NCBI GenBank assembly: GCA_977017575.1
Contig: CDRNVI010000004.1
Location: forward strand, 558,001 to 622,000
From: Paramoeba atlantica
Taxonomy: Eukaryota > Discosea
Reading direction: 5' to 3'
DNA: 64,000 bases
Shown here: positions 1 to 9,599 of the stretch, one piece after another
Layout: every line of letters begins with the position of its first letter
How positions within the stretch are numbered: the stretch's first letter is position 1
The notes under the pieces: model-generated
Told to the model about the DNA's origin: nothing
The model's input: the letters and a program-made list of their open reading frames with translations, nothing else
Database searches by the model: none
Position numbers and translations under genes: made by a program

Positions 1-10
1 GCGGTGGTTG

Positions 11-530
11 TAAACCCCTCCGCACCAATAAGGCACCCACCCTTAACTTTTCAGCCAATTCTCCGTTTGGGCTGATTTTTGTTGTATTTTGCAGATCTCA
101 ACACATAGACTTTGCGGGTGAAGAAATGAGACAAAAAGAAACGAATGCGTATATTCTAGATAGTGATTACCATTTTGTCACTTTTTCTCCGTTACTCGCC
201 ACTCAAGCTTTGAGGCGAGCATCGAAGCTCAAAACCCACTCATAAATATAATATTGAGACAATTTACGCCAAGCTTTACGTACGATTTTTATGAGATCTT
301 CTTTATTTGCCGGATTGTATTCATCTACAAGACTTTGTACCATGCTCCACACGCTTTCTATTGGTGAGAGATCGGGGGAGTTGGGCGGCTAATTTTTCAA
401 AAATTTCATTTTGTTGTCATCAAGGTACGCTTTTGTTTCCTTCGCAGTGTGAGGTGCTGCCCCATCTTGCTGAAAAATACAGTTTGGGGTGAATGGTACT
501 TTTTTTAATGTTTTAATGTAGGAAACACAT
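11..530 (-). mobile_element. Tc1-like DNA transposon remnant (transposase C-terminus and one end)
   Basis: The segment opens with TAAACCCC, the same terminus as the complete Tc1-like element at 32472-33799, and its subterminal bases match that element closely. On the minus strand it still encodes the C-terminal transposase part: the second catalytic Asp in QQDGAAPHTAK, then PPNSPDLSPIESVWSMVQ and a basic C-terminus ending near GEKVTKW. The Trp expected before PPNSPD is a stop codon and a further stop lies near the C-terminus, so the copy is dead. The N-terminal half and opposite terminus are absent. The bases before it, GCGGTGGTTG, match the end of the dispersed repeat at 26699, which suggests insertion into a copy of that repeat cut by the window edge. 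Confidence 0.8.
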
Positions 531-1534
531 GTAATTGAGTTGGATGGAAGAGTACATAAAAATTAGTCATCCAGTGCCATCCGCTGCCATCCAGTGCCAT
601 CCAAATCTTCATAGTGTCCAATATCTAGGCATTGAGAAAAAGTAAAAGAGGAAAGTTATCAAAAAAAAATCGGCCCTCCCCTAACTCAGCCGCACCCGGA
701 CGCACCCGGACGCACTCACCAGTTTCAACCCTCTAAGTGGGGCGGTGGTTTATTCACAACTCAGTGAATACCTCCACAAGGAGCACATCTACCGTGAGTG
801 GTACTCACTGTAGGTACTCAGTACCTACATAAGGATGATAAAAATCGTGTTTGAGCGTTCTAAATTATGCAACGGTGTGCCATGAAGCACAATGAAAAAA
901 GTGTTTTAGTATTGAAGTGGCGGTGTAGTAGTTTGGATAAGTACTCATTGAAATTTGTAGTTTTCCAAAAACAAAGTACTCATCGAAACTACCTCTGTAT
1001 ATGGTACTTTGGATGAGTACTTTTCCACAACACTACACCGTATATTACCTGTACATTACCTGTCTGGAGGCAAGTCCCAACTGTGAGCGTAGACCACGAC
1101 ATCGGTACCTAATTACCCATCAAGAGGAAGTTAAGGCGGTACATCAAACTGTCTTCGAGCTTTTCGAAACATTCCTTCTTTCTAGGTTGCTCTCCGCAGC
1201 GAAGTTATGGAGCATCGGCTCCGTAACTAGTAGCGAACCACGTAATAGTGGTTCGCTAGTCAGACAGCAAGGTTCTCCTACGCTGTTTGCAAAATTGACA
1301 TCGCTATCGTCAAACATGTAAAAGTCTTGCACCCTGAGCAGTCCATAAAAAGAACAGTAAAGGTATAAGACGTAAACAAAGCTAAACAGTTGGTGTAAAT
1401 GACTCAAAAGTATCAGCGAAATCCTTTTTCGTCTCATTTGTTTCGTCAAAAAAAGTAAACATTTTGAATTTTAGGGTAGTTCGATTGCTTAGTACCCTGA
1501 AATTTTTTCTCTCCTAGCTCTATAAAATATCACG
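531..1534. other. Intergenic, no gene seen
   Basis: No convincing coding region. It holds a short run of CCATCCAGTGC-type repeats (about 560-605), a doubled CGCACCCGGA motif near 690, and a TTTCAACCCTC motif near 715 like the ends of the repeat at 28071-28600. The last bases (1501-1515) form a pyrimidine tract ending in CTAG, a plausible trans-splice acceptor for the following gene. Confidence 0.5.
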
Positions 1535-2152
1535 ATGCCGGCACTCCTCCTATTTTCCCTTTTTTCGCGTCTTCACTTTTCCGATCCCTCTTCTCGTGTC
1601 TCATCTCGTTTAGGACGCGTTCGGGGAGCGAGGTGGCTCCCCCAGTATGACCTCAGCCGATTTGCTGAAGACGTTCTCCCTTGCCACCCCTCTTGGACCA
1701 CGGCAACCCATGCATGTCAGTGGGAAGGAGTATTCTGTGATCTGGACGAGAACGTAATCTATTTGAATTGGGAGAATGCAAAGCGCACAGGGTTTCTGCA
1801 TTGGTCTTACCTTCCCAACACTTTGGTAGAGTTGGATTTGAGTTTTAATAAATTTTCTGGGACTCTGGAAACGAAGGAACTTCCTCGGTCCCTGCAGTCC
1901 CTTCTTCTCGAACACAACCAGTTTACGGGAACGATTGATTTTGAAGGATTCCCCACTACGTTGGTGGAAATACAGTTGAATTCGAACAAGTTTGAAGGGG
2001 AAGTTACGCTGAGTCGGCTCCCGGACGGTATTATGAATCTTTCTCTAGAGAACAACTGTTTTCTTGAAGGTGTAGTTTGTCGCCGGGATCTTCCCGAGTC
2101 TTTGAATTATTTTGAGTACAGCAGTACCCGCATAAAGGTAGAAGAATTCTAG
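1535..2152 (+). CDS. Leucine-rich-repeat protein with LRRNT-like N-terminal cap
   Basis: A 205-aa protein. The first ~25 residues are hydrophobic and Ser-rich and could be a signal or targeting peptide. The family motif RVRGA is followed by an N-terminal cap with W and C spacing (SWTTATHACQWEGVFCD) that resembles the plant LRRNT_2 module. About four LRRs of the form LPxxLxxLxLxxNxFxG follow. It has relatives at 3922, 25582, 37712, 39745, 45333 and 62920. The start is the first ATG after the tract TTTTTTCTCTCCTAG, which looks like a trans-splice acceptor. Function is unknown; ligand or surface binding is an inference from the fold. No transmembrane segment is evident after the repeats. Confidence 0.8.
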   Translation: MPALLLFSLFSRLHFSDPSSRVSSRLGRVRGARWLPQYDLSRFAEDVLPCHPSWTTATHACQWEGVFCDLDENVIYLNWENAKRTGFLHWSYLPNTLVELDLSFNKFSGTLETKELPRSLQSLLLEHNQFTGTIDFEGFPTTLVEIQLNSNKFEGEVTLSRLPDGIMNLSLENNCFLEGVVCRRDLPESLNYFEYSSTRIKVEEF

Positions 2153-2589
2153 GTACGGTTTTCACTCCAGGTACGGAATTTGATGTGGAACGAGAGCAAA
2201 CGGCTCAGTGGTGTGTTATCTGACTAAACATCCCGTGTGTACACGTGTCCTGTCAGAATCGATTCCCTCTAGCCCGTCTTGTAATGATTCCTCTTCCAGA
2301 AATTTTTTCATATTTTTCAAAAATATGATGTTTTATCCGTTTTTCCTCACATTGCTTTTATTCGCTCGCTTTACCCGTATTTGCAGCAAAGCGCTTCTGC
2401 AGAAAACGCTGCTTTTACCACGGGTCGTGATGTAAGATTAAAAGTAAACTACACGATTTCGTTTAAAAATAGAAATTTTAAGCTTAGATTTGTGACTCCC
2501 TGTATATTATTCTCACCATACTATAAATGGGAGTCATGACTACGTCTCGACTATAAAAGAATGTAGTACGTATTCATACCCCCTTATCC
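2153..2589. other. Intergenic, no gene seen
   Basis: AT-rich spacer between the LRR gene and the NMNAT gene. The small open frame inside it resembles nothing I recognise. No repeat was noticed. Confidence 0.5.
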
Positions 2590-3639
2590 ATGGATTCCAT
2601 TGACTTTCCCACTGGAAAGCTATGCATTCCACCCTCCAAGGAGCCTACTACTACCACGTACGTCGTACTCGTCGCGTGTGGATCCTTTAACCCCATCACC
2701 TACGCTCATCTACGTATGATGGAACTCGCTCGCGATGCGATTGAGCGCCCGCAAACCAACCCAAACGACGGGCTCACCTCCCTTGCCACCCCAAGTACGA
2801 AAGTCGTCCTTGGCGGTTACCTCAGTCCCGTCGCGAGTGCGTACCACAAAAAAGATCTCGCGCCCGCGTCCACTCGCATCCACATGACCACCGAGGCCCT
2901 CGCCACCAGCCCATGGCTGATGTGTGACCCCTGGGAGGGGACCCGGGAGTCCTACACCCGGACCTACCATGTCCTGGACCACATCTATCAAAACGTGGCC
3001 CAATGGCTACAAGGTGAGCTCAGTCCTCACACTCGAGATAAAACTCTTGAGAAAGAAACAAAATCCCCAAATAAAAGGGATGCAAAAAAGGAAAGCGAAA
3101 ATAAAGCTTCTCCCTTGGGGTCGTATGCCCTCGAGGTCCATCTCGTGATCGGAGCCGATGTGTTTCGCTCCATGGCACTGTGTGACGGTGCGTCAGGGCG
3201 CCCGGTGTGGCGACTGGACACGCTTCGTCCGTTACTCCAGCACTACCCGCTGGTGGTGATTGACCGCTGCACCGAGGCGGACTACGTGGGGGAGGAGAAG
3301 ACACGAAAAAGTGCCGTTCTCCCCTCACCAGAAGATAAACACAAAAAAGAACATACAGTAAGCAGCAACAAGAACTTGACTGAACTTGACTGTAAGCAGC
3401 AACAAGAACATCCCTCCTTTACGGATGTGTTGAACTGTGTGTTAATGGATGACAACGGCTGTGAGGTGAACTTTGCAGAGTACACCCGCACGACTGTGGT
3501 CGTCTGTGCGGCCGGGGAGCGGAATGACGTGAGTTCCTCCCACGTACGCTCGTTGCTCCGCGAGGGGCGGAGTGTGCGATATCTTATACCGGAGACCGTG
3601 ATGGAGTATGTCCTGAGGGCGGGACTGTATCGAGCGTAG
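2590..3639 (+). CDS. NMNAT: Nicotinamide/nicotinate mononucleotide adenylyltransferase
   Basis: A 349-aa protein of the eukaryotic NMNAT family, which joins NMN or NaMN to ATP to make NAD or its deamido form, the last core step of NAD synthesis. The nucleotidyltransferase signature GSFNPITYAHLRM is at residues 31-43, with the catalytic HxGH-type His in its usual place. YLSPVASAYHKK (78-89), GADVFRSM (188-195) and the C-terminal ATP-binding motif SSSHVRSLLREGRSVRYLIP (315-334) are all in family order. It is longer than the usual 230-280 aa because of two Lys/Glu-rich insertions (about 141-176 and 235-277). The start gives the normal short lead before the first strand. GC content is higher than in the flanks. 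The assignment is firm; subcellular location cannot be told. Confidence 0.93.
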   Translation: MDSIDFPTGKLCIPPSKEPTTTTYVVLVACGSFNPITYAHLRMMELARDAIERPQTNPNDGLTSLATPSTKVVLGGYLSPVASAYHKKDLAPASTRIHMTTEALATSPWLMCDPWEGTRESYTRTYHVLDHIYQNVAQWLQGELSPHTRDKTLEKETKSPNKRDAKKESENKASPLGSYALEVHLVIGADVFRSMALCDGASGRPVWRLDTLRPLLQHYPLVVIDRCTEADYVGEEKTRKSAVLPSPEDKHKKEHTVSSNKNLTELDCKQQQEHPSFTDVLNCVLMDDNGCEVNFAEYTRTTVVVCAAGERNDVSSSHVRSLLREGRSVRYLIPETVMEYVLRAGLYRA

Positions 3640-3921
3640 GTCATTCGCTGTTTGCTGAGAATCGGTATTTTTTGGTTCCGTTTATCCGTGACAAAGGGTG
3701 GTGCTCCAATTAAGCGGGCCCCACAATGTTGGTGAACCGTGGGACAATGTAAAAAACCTTAGTTTCGGGTTTAAATTTTAAATAACTACTTTAAATTTTA
3801 AGTAACTACTTTAAATAACTCAGACCTTTTAATAAAAGATCTGAGTTATTTAAATACTTGTTTAGACTTGTAAAAGGAGCTTTCAGCTTTTTTCTCGCTT
3901 TTATCAGTTTCATATTTCAAC
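3640..3921. promoter_or_regulatory. Intergenic spacer ending in a likely trans-splice acceptor
   Basis: Contains AATTAAGCGGGCCCCAC near 3709-3725 and two near-identical CTTTAAATTTTAA stretches at 3769-3801. The segment 3881-3908 is a pyrimidine tract ending in CAG, about 15 bases before the next ATG, and would serve as a splice acceptor. Confidence 0.4.
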
Positions 3922-4544
3922 ATGCTTCGGAACAGTAACACATGCTTGACAAAGGATGGCGTATCTCGTCCTCGAAAGGTGCACGGCTCTCTGTTACCAC
4001 AGGAGTGTACTCTCGTGCGATTCATAAGTAATGTAACTACTTCAGAAAAATCGTGGAGTGAGTCGACACCCGCGTGTGAGTGGGATCATGTTAAGTGTAA
4101 CAGCGAAAAGCAGGTGACTCATCTTTGCTGGAATAGCGGATTTTTTGATTCCAACTATCTTAGTTTAGAAGGTACACTGCAGTGGGAACATATACCCCGG
4201 ACACTTGTTTCCTTCGTAGCATATCGGCAAGACTTGACGGGCACCATAAACCTTGCCTTACTTCCAGGGTCGTTAACGGAGTTCGACGCATGAATAAATT
4301 TTATGGATGCATAGATCTTACCGCTTTGCCCAGGGCACTGGAAATCTTTTCCTTAGATGACAACGAATTTCATAGCGGAATTGATCTCACGCGCCTTCCG
4401 GCATCTTTAACAAAACTTGATCTCAGAGACAACTCGTTTAATGGACTATTGGATTTCACGGGAATTTCATCTGAGCTTAGCATACTTCTTAGTGGAAATG
4501 GTTTGGAGGTACCGGACTTTATTCCTAACGGAGTAGTCTTCTAA
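3922..4544 (+). pseudogene. LRR protein gene, frameshifted
   Basis: Same family as the gene at 1535. The first open frame (3922-4293) encodes the cap, with LLPQECTLVRFIS and SESTPACEWDHVKC, and the first LRRs, then stops after SLTEFDA. The LRR series resumes in another frame as MNKFYGCIDLTALP and runs to 4544. The change is equivalent to loss of one base (or gain of two) near 4285, inside a repeat. The rest of the frame is clean, so the break is recent, or else a sequencing error. The gene has a good upstream acceptor tract. Read accuracy at this point decides between pseudogene and intact gene. Confidence 0.75.
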
Positions 4545-5187
4545 CTGCACTGTAATAAAAAAACACAAAAGGGTCCAATCTCAGAGGTACGAGTCGGATT
4601 CGGGAAGTCTAGAATTTATTCTTTCGGTCCTTTTTTACATACAATTCGTACACTGTCCCGCCTCCCCTTAAGCGCACCCCGGCGGACCTCATTCCCCCCG
4701 TTTAAGCAGGTCAGATTCAGCCAATATTGTACACTTTCCAAAAAAATGAAAATCAACTGTATTTCATGCTCAGAATCGCATAAAATCAACTAGCATAAAT
4801 TTATCTCAAAACAGAAGAGTTGTACATTCTCAAGTATTCTTATTCGCGGGCATTTATGATACTGACCACCCTTTTAAAGGGTGGTCAGTATTAAAGGCCT
4901 ATTAAAGGCTTTAATGGAGACAAAATTGGGGGAAGAATTTTTTGGGGGGAGATTTTTTTTTGTGGGGGGGAGAGGGAAGTGGATTTTTTTTTCATAAGCA
5001 AAATTGGATTGTCCCTTAAAAAGGGAAGAAATCCCTCGCGCGACCCCCGCTAAATAGGGGGGGAAGGTGGTAGTTGTGGGGTATGGAGGCCTCTCGCAAC
5101 TCCGGGGCCTCACCGGGAGCAAAGGTGAGCTTCCATAGCACCCCGCACCAACTTTTTGAAAAAGTTGAAATCGGTGCTTAAAATTTT
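4545..5187. other. Intergenic: perfect hairpin and G-rich tract
   Basis: No gene. A perfect inverted repeat lies at 4859-4891: arms ATACTGACCACCCTTT and AAAGGGTGGTCAGTAT around one T. After it, 4915-5060 is strongly purine-skewed with runs of G. Near 4650-4700, CCCCTTAAGCGC and CCCCCCGTTTAAGC look like decayed mariner-type ends. None of these has a clear function. Confidence 0.5.
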
Positions 5188-5424
5188 ATGCATGTGAATG
5201 TGCTGTTATGCATGTGAATGTGCTATATGCATGTGAATGTGTCGGATTTATGCATGTGAATGTGTCGGATTTATGCATGTGAATGTGCCGCTTAATATGC
5301 ATGTGAATGTGCATTATGCATATGAATGTGCTGTTATGCATGTGAATGTGCTATATGCATTTGAATGTGCCGCTTAGTATGCATTATAAACGTGCGGTAA
5401 ATATGCATTATAAATGTGCTAACG
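5188..5424. repeat. Minisatellite of the core ATGCATGTGAATGTG
   Basis: About eleven imperfect copies of a 15-base core, ATGCATGTGAATGTG, separated by 3-9 variable bases (CTGTT, CTAT, TCGGATTT, CCGCTTAAT). The last two copies have decayed to ATGCATTATAAA. Spacers this short rule out a CRISPR array. It sits next to a copy of the dispersed foldback repeat. Confidence 0.85.
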
Positions 5425-5993
5425 CCGTCCGCCAAGTTCGGATATTTTCGGGAAAAAAAATTGAAAAAAAAATCAACGTGGCGAAAAAAATGGTAAAAAA
5501 AATAGTTTTTCAACTTTTTTTCCCTATTGTATTTTGAGAGTTTGGGACCTATACTAGCCTTCTACATCGTCTTTTTCGCCAGATACCCCTTCTAGCCGTG
5601 GTACGCCTCCCAAAATGGCCCATTTTTGACCAATAAGTGCAAAAAAGCAATTTTCGGGCCTAAAGGGGTCTTTTTATGTCAAAAGAATGGTGCGGTTGGA
5701 GTCGCATTCTCTACCCAATACGTTCAGTAGGCTTCCATTCATGCCTACGAGTGATTCCCCACTTGCTAATATCAGATTTAGTGCTCTGAGAGCAAAAATA
5801 CCCAAAAATGACCCCATTTTTATCCGAAAATTGGCTGATTTTGGCTATAATCTTTCCGTTTTCTTCAGCTTTCCCAGCCAAATTTTCTTTTTTAGTCTCT
5901 TCGTTAAACGCGGTGGTAGTTTTCAACGTGAAGCGCGCAGCATGAGGGACTTCTAAGTTGAAAACAACCACCGCGTTTAACGAAGAGCCTAAT
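5425..5993 (-). repeat. Dispersed foldback repeat, copy 1 (reverse orientation)
   Basis: The right end (5887-5993) is a foldback: CTCTTCGTTAAACGCGGTGG and its reverse complement around a short centre holding CATGCTGCGCGC-type sequence. The rest, read on the minus strand, matches the copies at 28130, 41870/44056 and 52430. Shared landmarks are TTTTGGGAGGCGT, AAGGGGTATCT, GTAGAAGGCTAGTATAGGTC, CAAACTCTCAAAATA and GAACTTGGCGGAC. No protein is encoded. It is probably a non-autonomous DNA element. Confidence 0.75.
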
Positions 5994-6452
5994 ATTATTT
6001 AAATGGTAAAATTCACCTCTTTTTCCCATTATGGCGGACCTACTTGTCGTGATTTTTCTTTGGAAATACCTAGACTTATTTGGCCATAGCTTGAATTATG
6101 GGCTAAAATCATTTTTTTTACAATTCTTTAGTGCTCTATAGCAACTTAAAAGCCCCTTAAACTACCGTGTGGATTTCTAAAGATCATCTTTTCACTTGCA
6201 CTTTTCCCCTATTTAAATATTAGATAACGCTATATTCTTTTGATAGAAATTTTAACACTATATTATTCAAATAATATACCGTTCCTCGGATTACTCGCTT
6301 TACGCCCATTCCACCCTCGCGGAATTAACCTTAGAAGACGAGTTAGATGCTCACTATATCTCCCTCAATAAATCTAAAAGGTTAAGGTTAAGAAATTATC
6401 TTAATTTATCTCATACTAGTTTTTTTTCTATTTCTCTGTCTTTCTATCTCTA
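5994..6452. other. Intergenic leader of the HMG-like gene
   Basis: AT-rich spacer without a gene. The final ~35 bases are almost pure pyrimidine and run directly into the ATG at 6453. The two paralogues at 16177 and 17228 have the same arrangement. Confidence 0.45.
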
Positions 6453-6956
6453 ATGTTTTCTCGTGCGCTTCCAAACCTCGCCAAGAACATCGCAAAGCTT
6501 CGTCATAAAGTTATCAATAAGCCATGGGCTGGAAAATCAGCCCCGACAAGTGCGCTGCGTGTATTTATAGCAAAGTCTTGCAAAAGTAAAAAAGGATCTC
6601 CAGATCTCGCCGGAGTGCATGCCGCTTTTAAAAAGTTATCTCCAGCTCAGGTCCAGTCCTACAGTAAGATTGCTGCCGAGAATATGAAGCGAAAACATTC
6701 ACTGAAAGCTCAAGTTCAAAGTGCTAAATGTCGCCCTTATAGTTTGTTCATGCGACGTGTCATGCCAGCGATATACAAGGCAGAGAAGGGCAACCACAAG
6801 AATCCTAAAGCTTGTTTCAGCGCGGCGGTAAAGAAGGTATCTGCCAAATATAAGAAGCTGACAGCCGCTCAACGCAAAGCACTTTCAGTTGAGGAAGCAC
6901 AGGTCCGTAACAAGGGCAGTGCATTCATTGAAAAGCTGGTGGAACAACGAAAGTAG
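6453..6956 (+). CDS. Mitochondrial HMG-box-like DNA-packaging protein, paralogue 1
   Basis: A 167-aa, Lys/Ala-rich, very basic protein. The N-terminus (MFSRALPNLAKNIAKLRHKV) is an amphipathic basic helix typical of a mitochondrial presequence. Two HMG-box-like segments follow. Box 1 is about residues 32-78 (SALRVFIAKSCK to LSPAQVQSYSKIAAENM). Box 2 is about 90-150 (RPYSLFMRRVMPAIYKAEKG to KKLTAAQRKALS). Tandem boxes of this type occur in mitochondrial packaging proteins such as Abf2 and TFAM; in kinetoplastids small basic KAP proteins compact kinetoplast DNA. That role here is an inference. Paralogues lie at 16177 and 17228, and this copy is the most diverged, especially after residue 150. 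Confidence 0.72.
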   Translation: MFSRALPNLAKNIAKLRHKVINKPWAGKSAPTSALRVFIAKSCKSKKGSPDLAGVHAAFKKLSPAQVQSYSKIAAENMKRKHSLKAQVQSAKCRPYSLFMRRVMPAIYKAEKGNHKNPKACFSAAVKKVSAKYKKLTAAQRKALSVEEAQVRNKGSAFIEKLVEQRK

Positions 6957-7398
6957 CTGTATCACTTCATTCGGAGTCACAATAAACAAAAGGTTTAGAA
7001 ATATTTATTACAAATAGGAATGCGTTAAAAAAGTAGAATTATAATTAATTATAAAAAAGTATATTTATAATCGAATGCACAGCGAACGTTCCTTAGTTTC
7101 GTCGACGGTGACACTATCAAGATCACGCTTTAGTTTGCTAATAATTTTTATTTATTTAATAAACCAGTAGATTTACATCCTTCCTGATTCAATAGAGCAC
7201 CAGATTACCATGAGAATGACTCAACTCTATACAATATTTGGGGAGGGGGGCATTCGATGAATACTCATCGAACAGGACGTCCTTTTCTATGAACGGAAAC
7301 ACGAAAAAAATACATCGATTTTTTTTGCTGAAAAAAAGGGAGCATCTTTTTTTTGTGAATGTAATTTCACACCATTTAAGACAAGAAATTCCCTTTTT
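6957..7398. other. Intergenic, no gene seen
   Basis: AT-rich 3' flank with a polypurine patch GGGGAGGGGGG near 7242. The duplicated CGATGAATACTCATCGA at 7255-7272 forms a small hairpin. Nothing else was recognised. Confidence 0.4.
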
Positions 7399-8172
7399 TT
7401 AATTTATCACCCCATGCTGAGACAGAAGGCCGCAAAAAATACACGTTTCCCCAGTCAACCACTTCCGGTCCCCTAGAATAATGGCCGTTGTGGCTTGCAC
7501 TGGCTGGCAGTGGCTGACACTGGCTTGCAGTGGCTGTATGCATGGGGACCTATAGGTCTGTATGAAGAGTGGTGTCCCACCGGGGCCCCAGACTTGTTGA
7601 AAAGCTTGAGGTTTGCTCCCGTGAGAAAATCCCTCATCGTGGGGGGGGGGAGTTAGTGAGGATCCCTTGGATGATCCAAGTACCACGCCGCTCGGGTCAT
7701 TCTCCAGCAGGATGGGGACCAGGAGTTCCTTGGTCCATCCGGACGGGCCTGGAGGCGGGGGAGGGGTGGGGCACTCGCGCTCCTGACGGGAGGAGCTACG
7801 GGGTGATGTCAAAGCCGCAATCCCTTCCATGATAGTACCTTCCCTTCCCTGGGGAGGGGTTGCCGCACCGGGGGTTTGGACACTTGGGGTCTCCCCTAGA
7901 GCGCGTCTCGTCTTAGAACGGGGGCCTGGGTTAGCCTCAATGCAGCCTCTACGGAGGTTACATTGAACTACTCGGGTAGTCCCGCCCGTTTCGCTCACCA
8001 GCGTTTCCGTTGGGAGAAAACACCACAGCAGCCCTTCTTCGCATTGAAGGGGCTCCCAGGCCCCTCTCATAATCCGAGGGATACCCAGAATCTCGTTTAG
8101 ACCGGCAGGGATATCATGAGCCGCACTCACCCTTGGGGCCGATGCCATGCCATGGTAAATCCCATCATACAC
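7399..8172 (-). pseudogene. LINE ORF N-terminus with 2A-type ribosome-skipping motif
   Basis: About 257 codons are open; the frame extends upstream to about 8257 without an ATG, and the first ATG is at 8148. Residues 74-84 read RRGCIEANPGP, matching the 2A core (D/GxExNPGP), where the ribosome skips the Gly-Pro bond. Trypanosomatid ingi and L1Tc elements carry such a 2A near the N-terminus of their single ORF. The residues before it (VYDG, CEEGLLWCFLP) match the fragment at 44880-45150 (VFDG, LEEGTLCWCFLP). After the motif the chain is Pro-, Ser- and Gln-rich and stops at 7399 before any enzyme domain. Confidence 0.65.
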
Positions 8173-8480
8173 CCTGACTGTGGCCCCATCACTAGGCCCC
8201 GGGGAAAGGCGGGTAGGAATAAAGGTGGGAAAAACTCGTTGCGCTCGGTCCAGATCGTCTCAGTCGATGATGGGGGTGGCTTCTCCGAAGATGCCTTTCA
8301 AGAGCAAGCTCTCTCCGGGAACACCTAATGTGTTGTCACGATGCTGATAAAGGCTCGGAACGAACATTCGGGGGGCAAGGGATGACAATATGGCCCGAGC
8401 GCTCGGGGCCAATGTCGAGGAGAATTTTGAAAACTTCCTCCCCAACCGGTTCGTACGGTTTGCTCGGACCCTCCCCTGCA

Positions 8481-8519
8481 TACTCTGTATACTAAAGATA
8501 CAGTTTCTGTACCTTGTTG
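8481..8519 (+). ncRNA. Spliced-leader-exon-like sequence (SL RNA gene or pseudogene candidate)
   Basis: The 39 bases end in CAGTTTCTGTACCTTGTTG, which differs at two positions from the 3' end shared by kinetoplastid and diplonemid spliced leaders (CAGTTTCTGTACTTTATTG). They are followed at once by GT, where the SL donor lies. Upstream is ACTAAAGATA. About 20-70 bases downstream a hairpin (AACGGGCAT with ATGTCCGTT) holds the U-rich loop CTGTATTTT, which could be an Sm site. A second copy at 62075 keeps the block but lacks GT at the junction. Against the idea: no T-run terminator is clear, and the block lies inside a LINE fragment on the other strand, so chance or a mobile mimic remains possible. 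Confidence 0.4.
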
Positions 8520-8790
8520 GTACTTTTTCCTTAGTTCATCCTTCCTTTCCCCGGAAACGGGCATACTCTTACTGTATTTTCATGTCCGTTGCCGGTCGGT
8601 ACTAAGGCCGAAACTGTCCCTCTCTATTGTTGAAGCAGGGGACGCGCTTCCACCCCTTCATCCCTTCCCGACTCACTCCCCTGGAGTGAGTGTGCTTCCC
8701 TCTCTCGGCTTCCCCTTCTCTCGCAGTTACCTTTCCGAAGAGGCCATGCGTCGCGGTGGCCTCCCTTGAGGACCACTAGGCGTGTCCTCC
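8520..8790. repeat. Conserved structured block shared with 62099-62340
   Basis: About 270 bases match 62099-62340 in the same orientation, with one ~20-base length difference just after the SL-like exon. Shared hairpins include the arm pair around CTGTATTTT and the perfect ACTCACTCC-CCT-GGAGTGAGT. Other shared landmarks are AGGCCGAAACTGTC, TGTTGAAGCAGGGGACGCGC and GGTGGCCTCCCTTGAGGACC. The length difference is not a multiple of three, so a shared minus-strand coding frame is not preserved across it. Confidence 0.75.
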
Positions 8791-9599
8791 GCCGACGAGA
8801 CTCCCGGCTCTCCGCACCTGGGGGTCGCCCAGCTCTCTGCACCTCGGCTCTGTCGCAGCTCTCTGCACCCGGACTGCCCCCGGAAACTGTAATATGGGAA
8901 TTACGCATCCGGCTCTCTGCACCTGCACATGACAACCGAGCTCTCTGCGCCTGGGACTCCAGCTCTCTGCACCCGCACACCGGCGAGGGCGAACCCTCAC
9001 TTGATCCACCCGTCGTATGCGGGCACGGACTTTGTGAGCATAATCTCTGCACTATAAGTGCATGAACGAACAACCGCCTGTGTCGCCCCAAACTAAGGGG
9101 TGTGGGGAGGAGTTTGTGACGTACGGCGTCCATAGCCTTGAACTGCTGCGCAACGGGATGGAGGAGTCCCAGAGGCTTGCGTCGAAGCACGCGCTCTAAT
9201 GTTGTTTCTGTGCCGGGAGAGCAGAGTGACGCACTCATCACACAGGCGATTGTCCCACCTGATTGGTACGAAAGGGAGGCAACAGAAGTCGCAGGCACAG
9301 GACTTGTGCTGCTCCTTGACTCGGACGACCAAGTCCGGCCTCGCTTTCTTCAGCTCCTCGATGGAGAACTGGGGCAGCCCCTCGACCCCTAGGGAGGGGT
9401 GGGGGCTGGAGCCTCGCCTGAGAGGGGTCCCCCTGAGGTCGAGAATGGTGGCGTGTTAAGCCCAGTAGAAGAATCCTTGGATGCCCGGTTGCCACGCCGA
9501 CGTCGGGTCATGGACTTACGCCGGGGAGAGAGAAAGAATTGAAGTAGAAAAAGAAAAAGAAAAATGGAGCGCAGGGAAGTGGTAGAGTATGCCGCGGCG

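Larger units (their letters stand above)
7399..9540 (-). mobile_element. LINE (ingi/L1Tc-like) 5' fragment
   Basis: A GC-rich stretch on the minus strand with broken coding potential from about 9500 to 7399. It encodes a Cys-rich motif (CACDFCCLPF then RLCDEC, about 9210-9300), then frameshifted basic and Pro-rich sequence, then the 2A-bearing frame at 7399-8172. Endonuclease and reverse transcriptase domains are missing, so only the 5' part survives; a normal LINE insertion would instead lose its 5' end. A related piece of the 2A region lies at 44880-45150. The stretch 8481-8790 inside it also recurs at 62075-62340. Confidence 0.6.

Noticed and set aside
5188-5424. Possible CRISPR-like array
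   Set aside because: Repeat core is 15 bases with 3-9-base variable gaps; the genome is eukaryotic; it is a minisatellite.
8624-9298. Minus-strand 224-codon frame as a real gene
   Set aside because: Contains degenerate SCAGAES/GAESR-type repeats with no domain; overlaps the LINE fragment and the duplicated block. Kept only as part of the LINE region.
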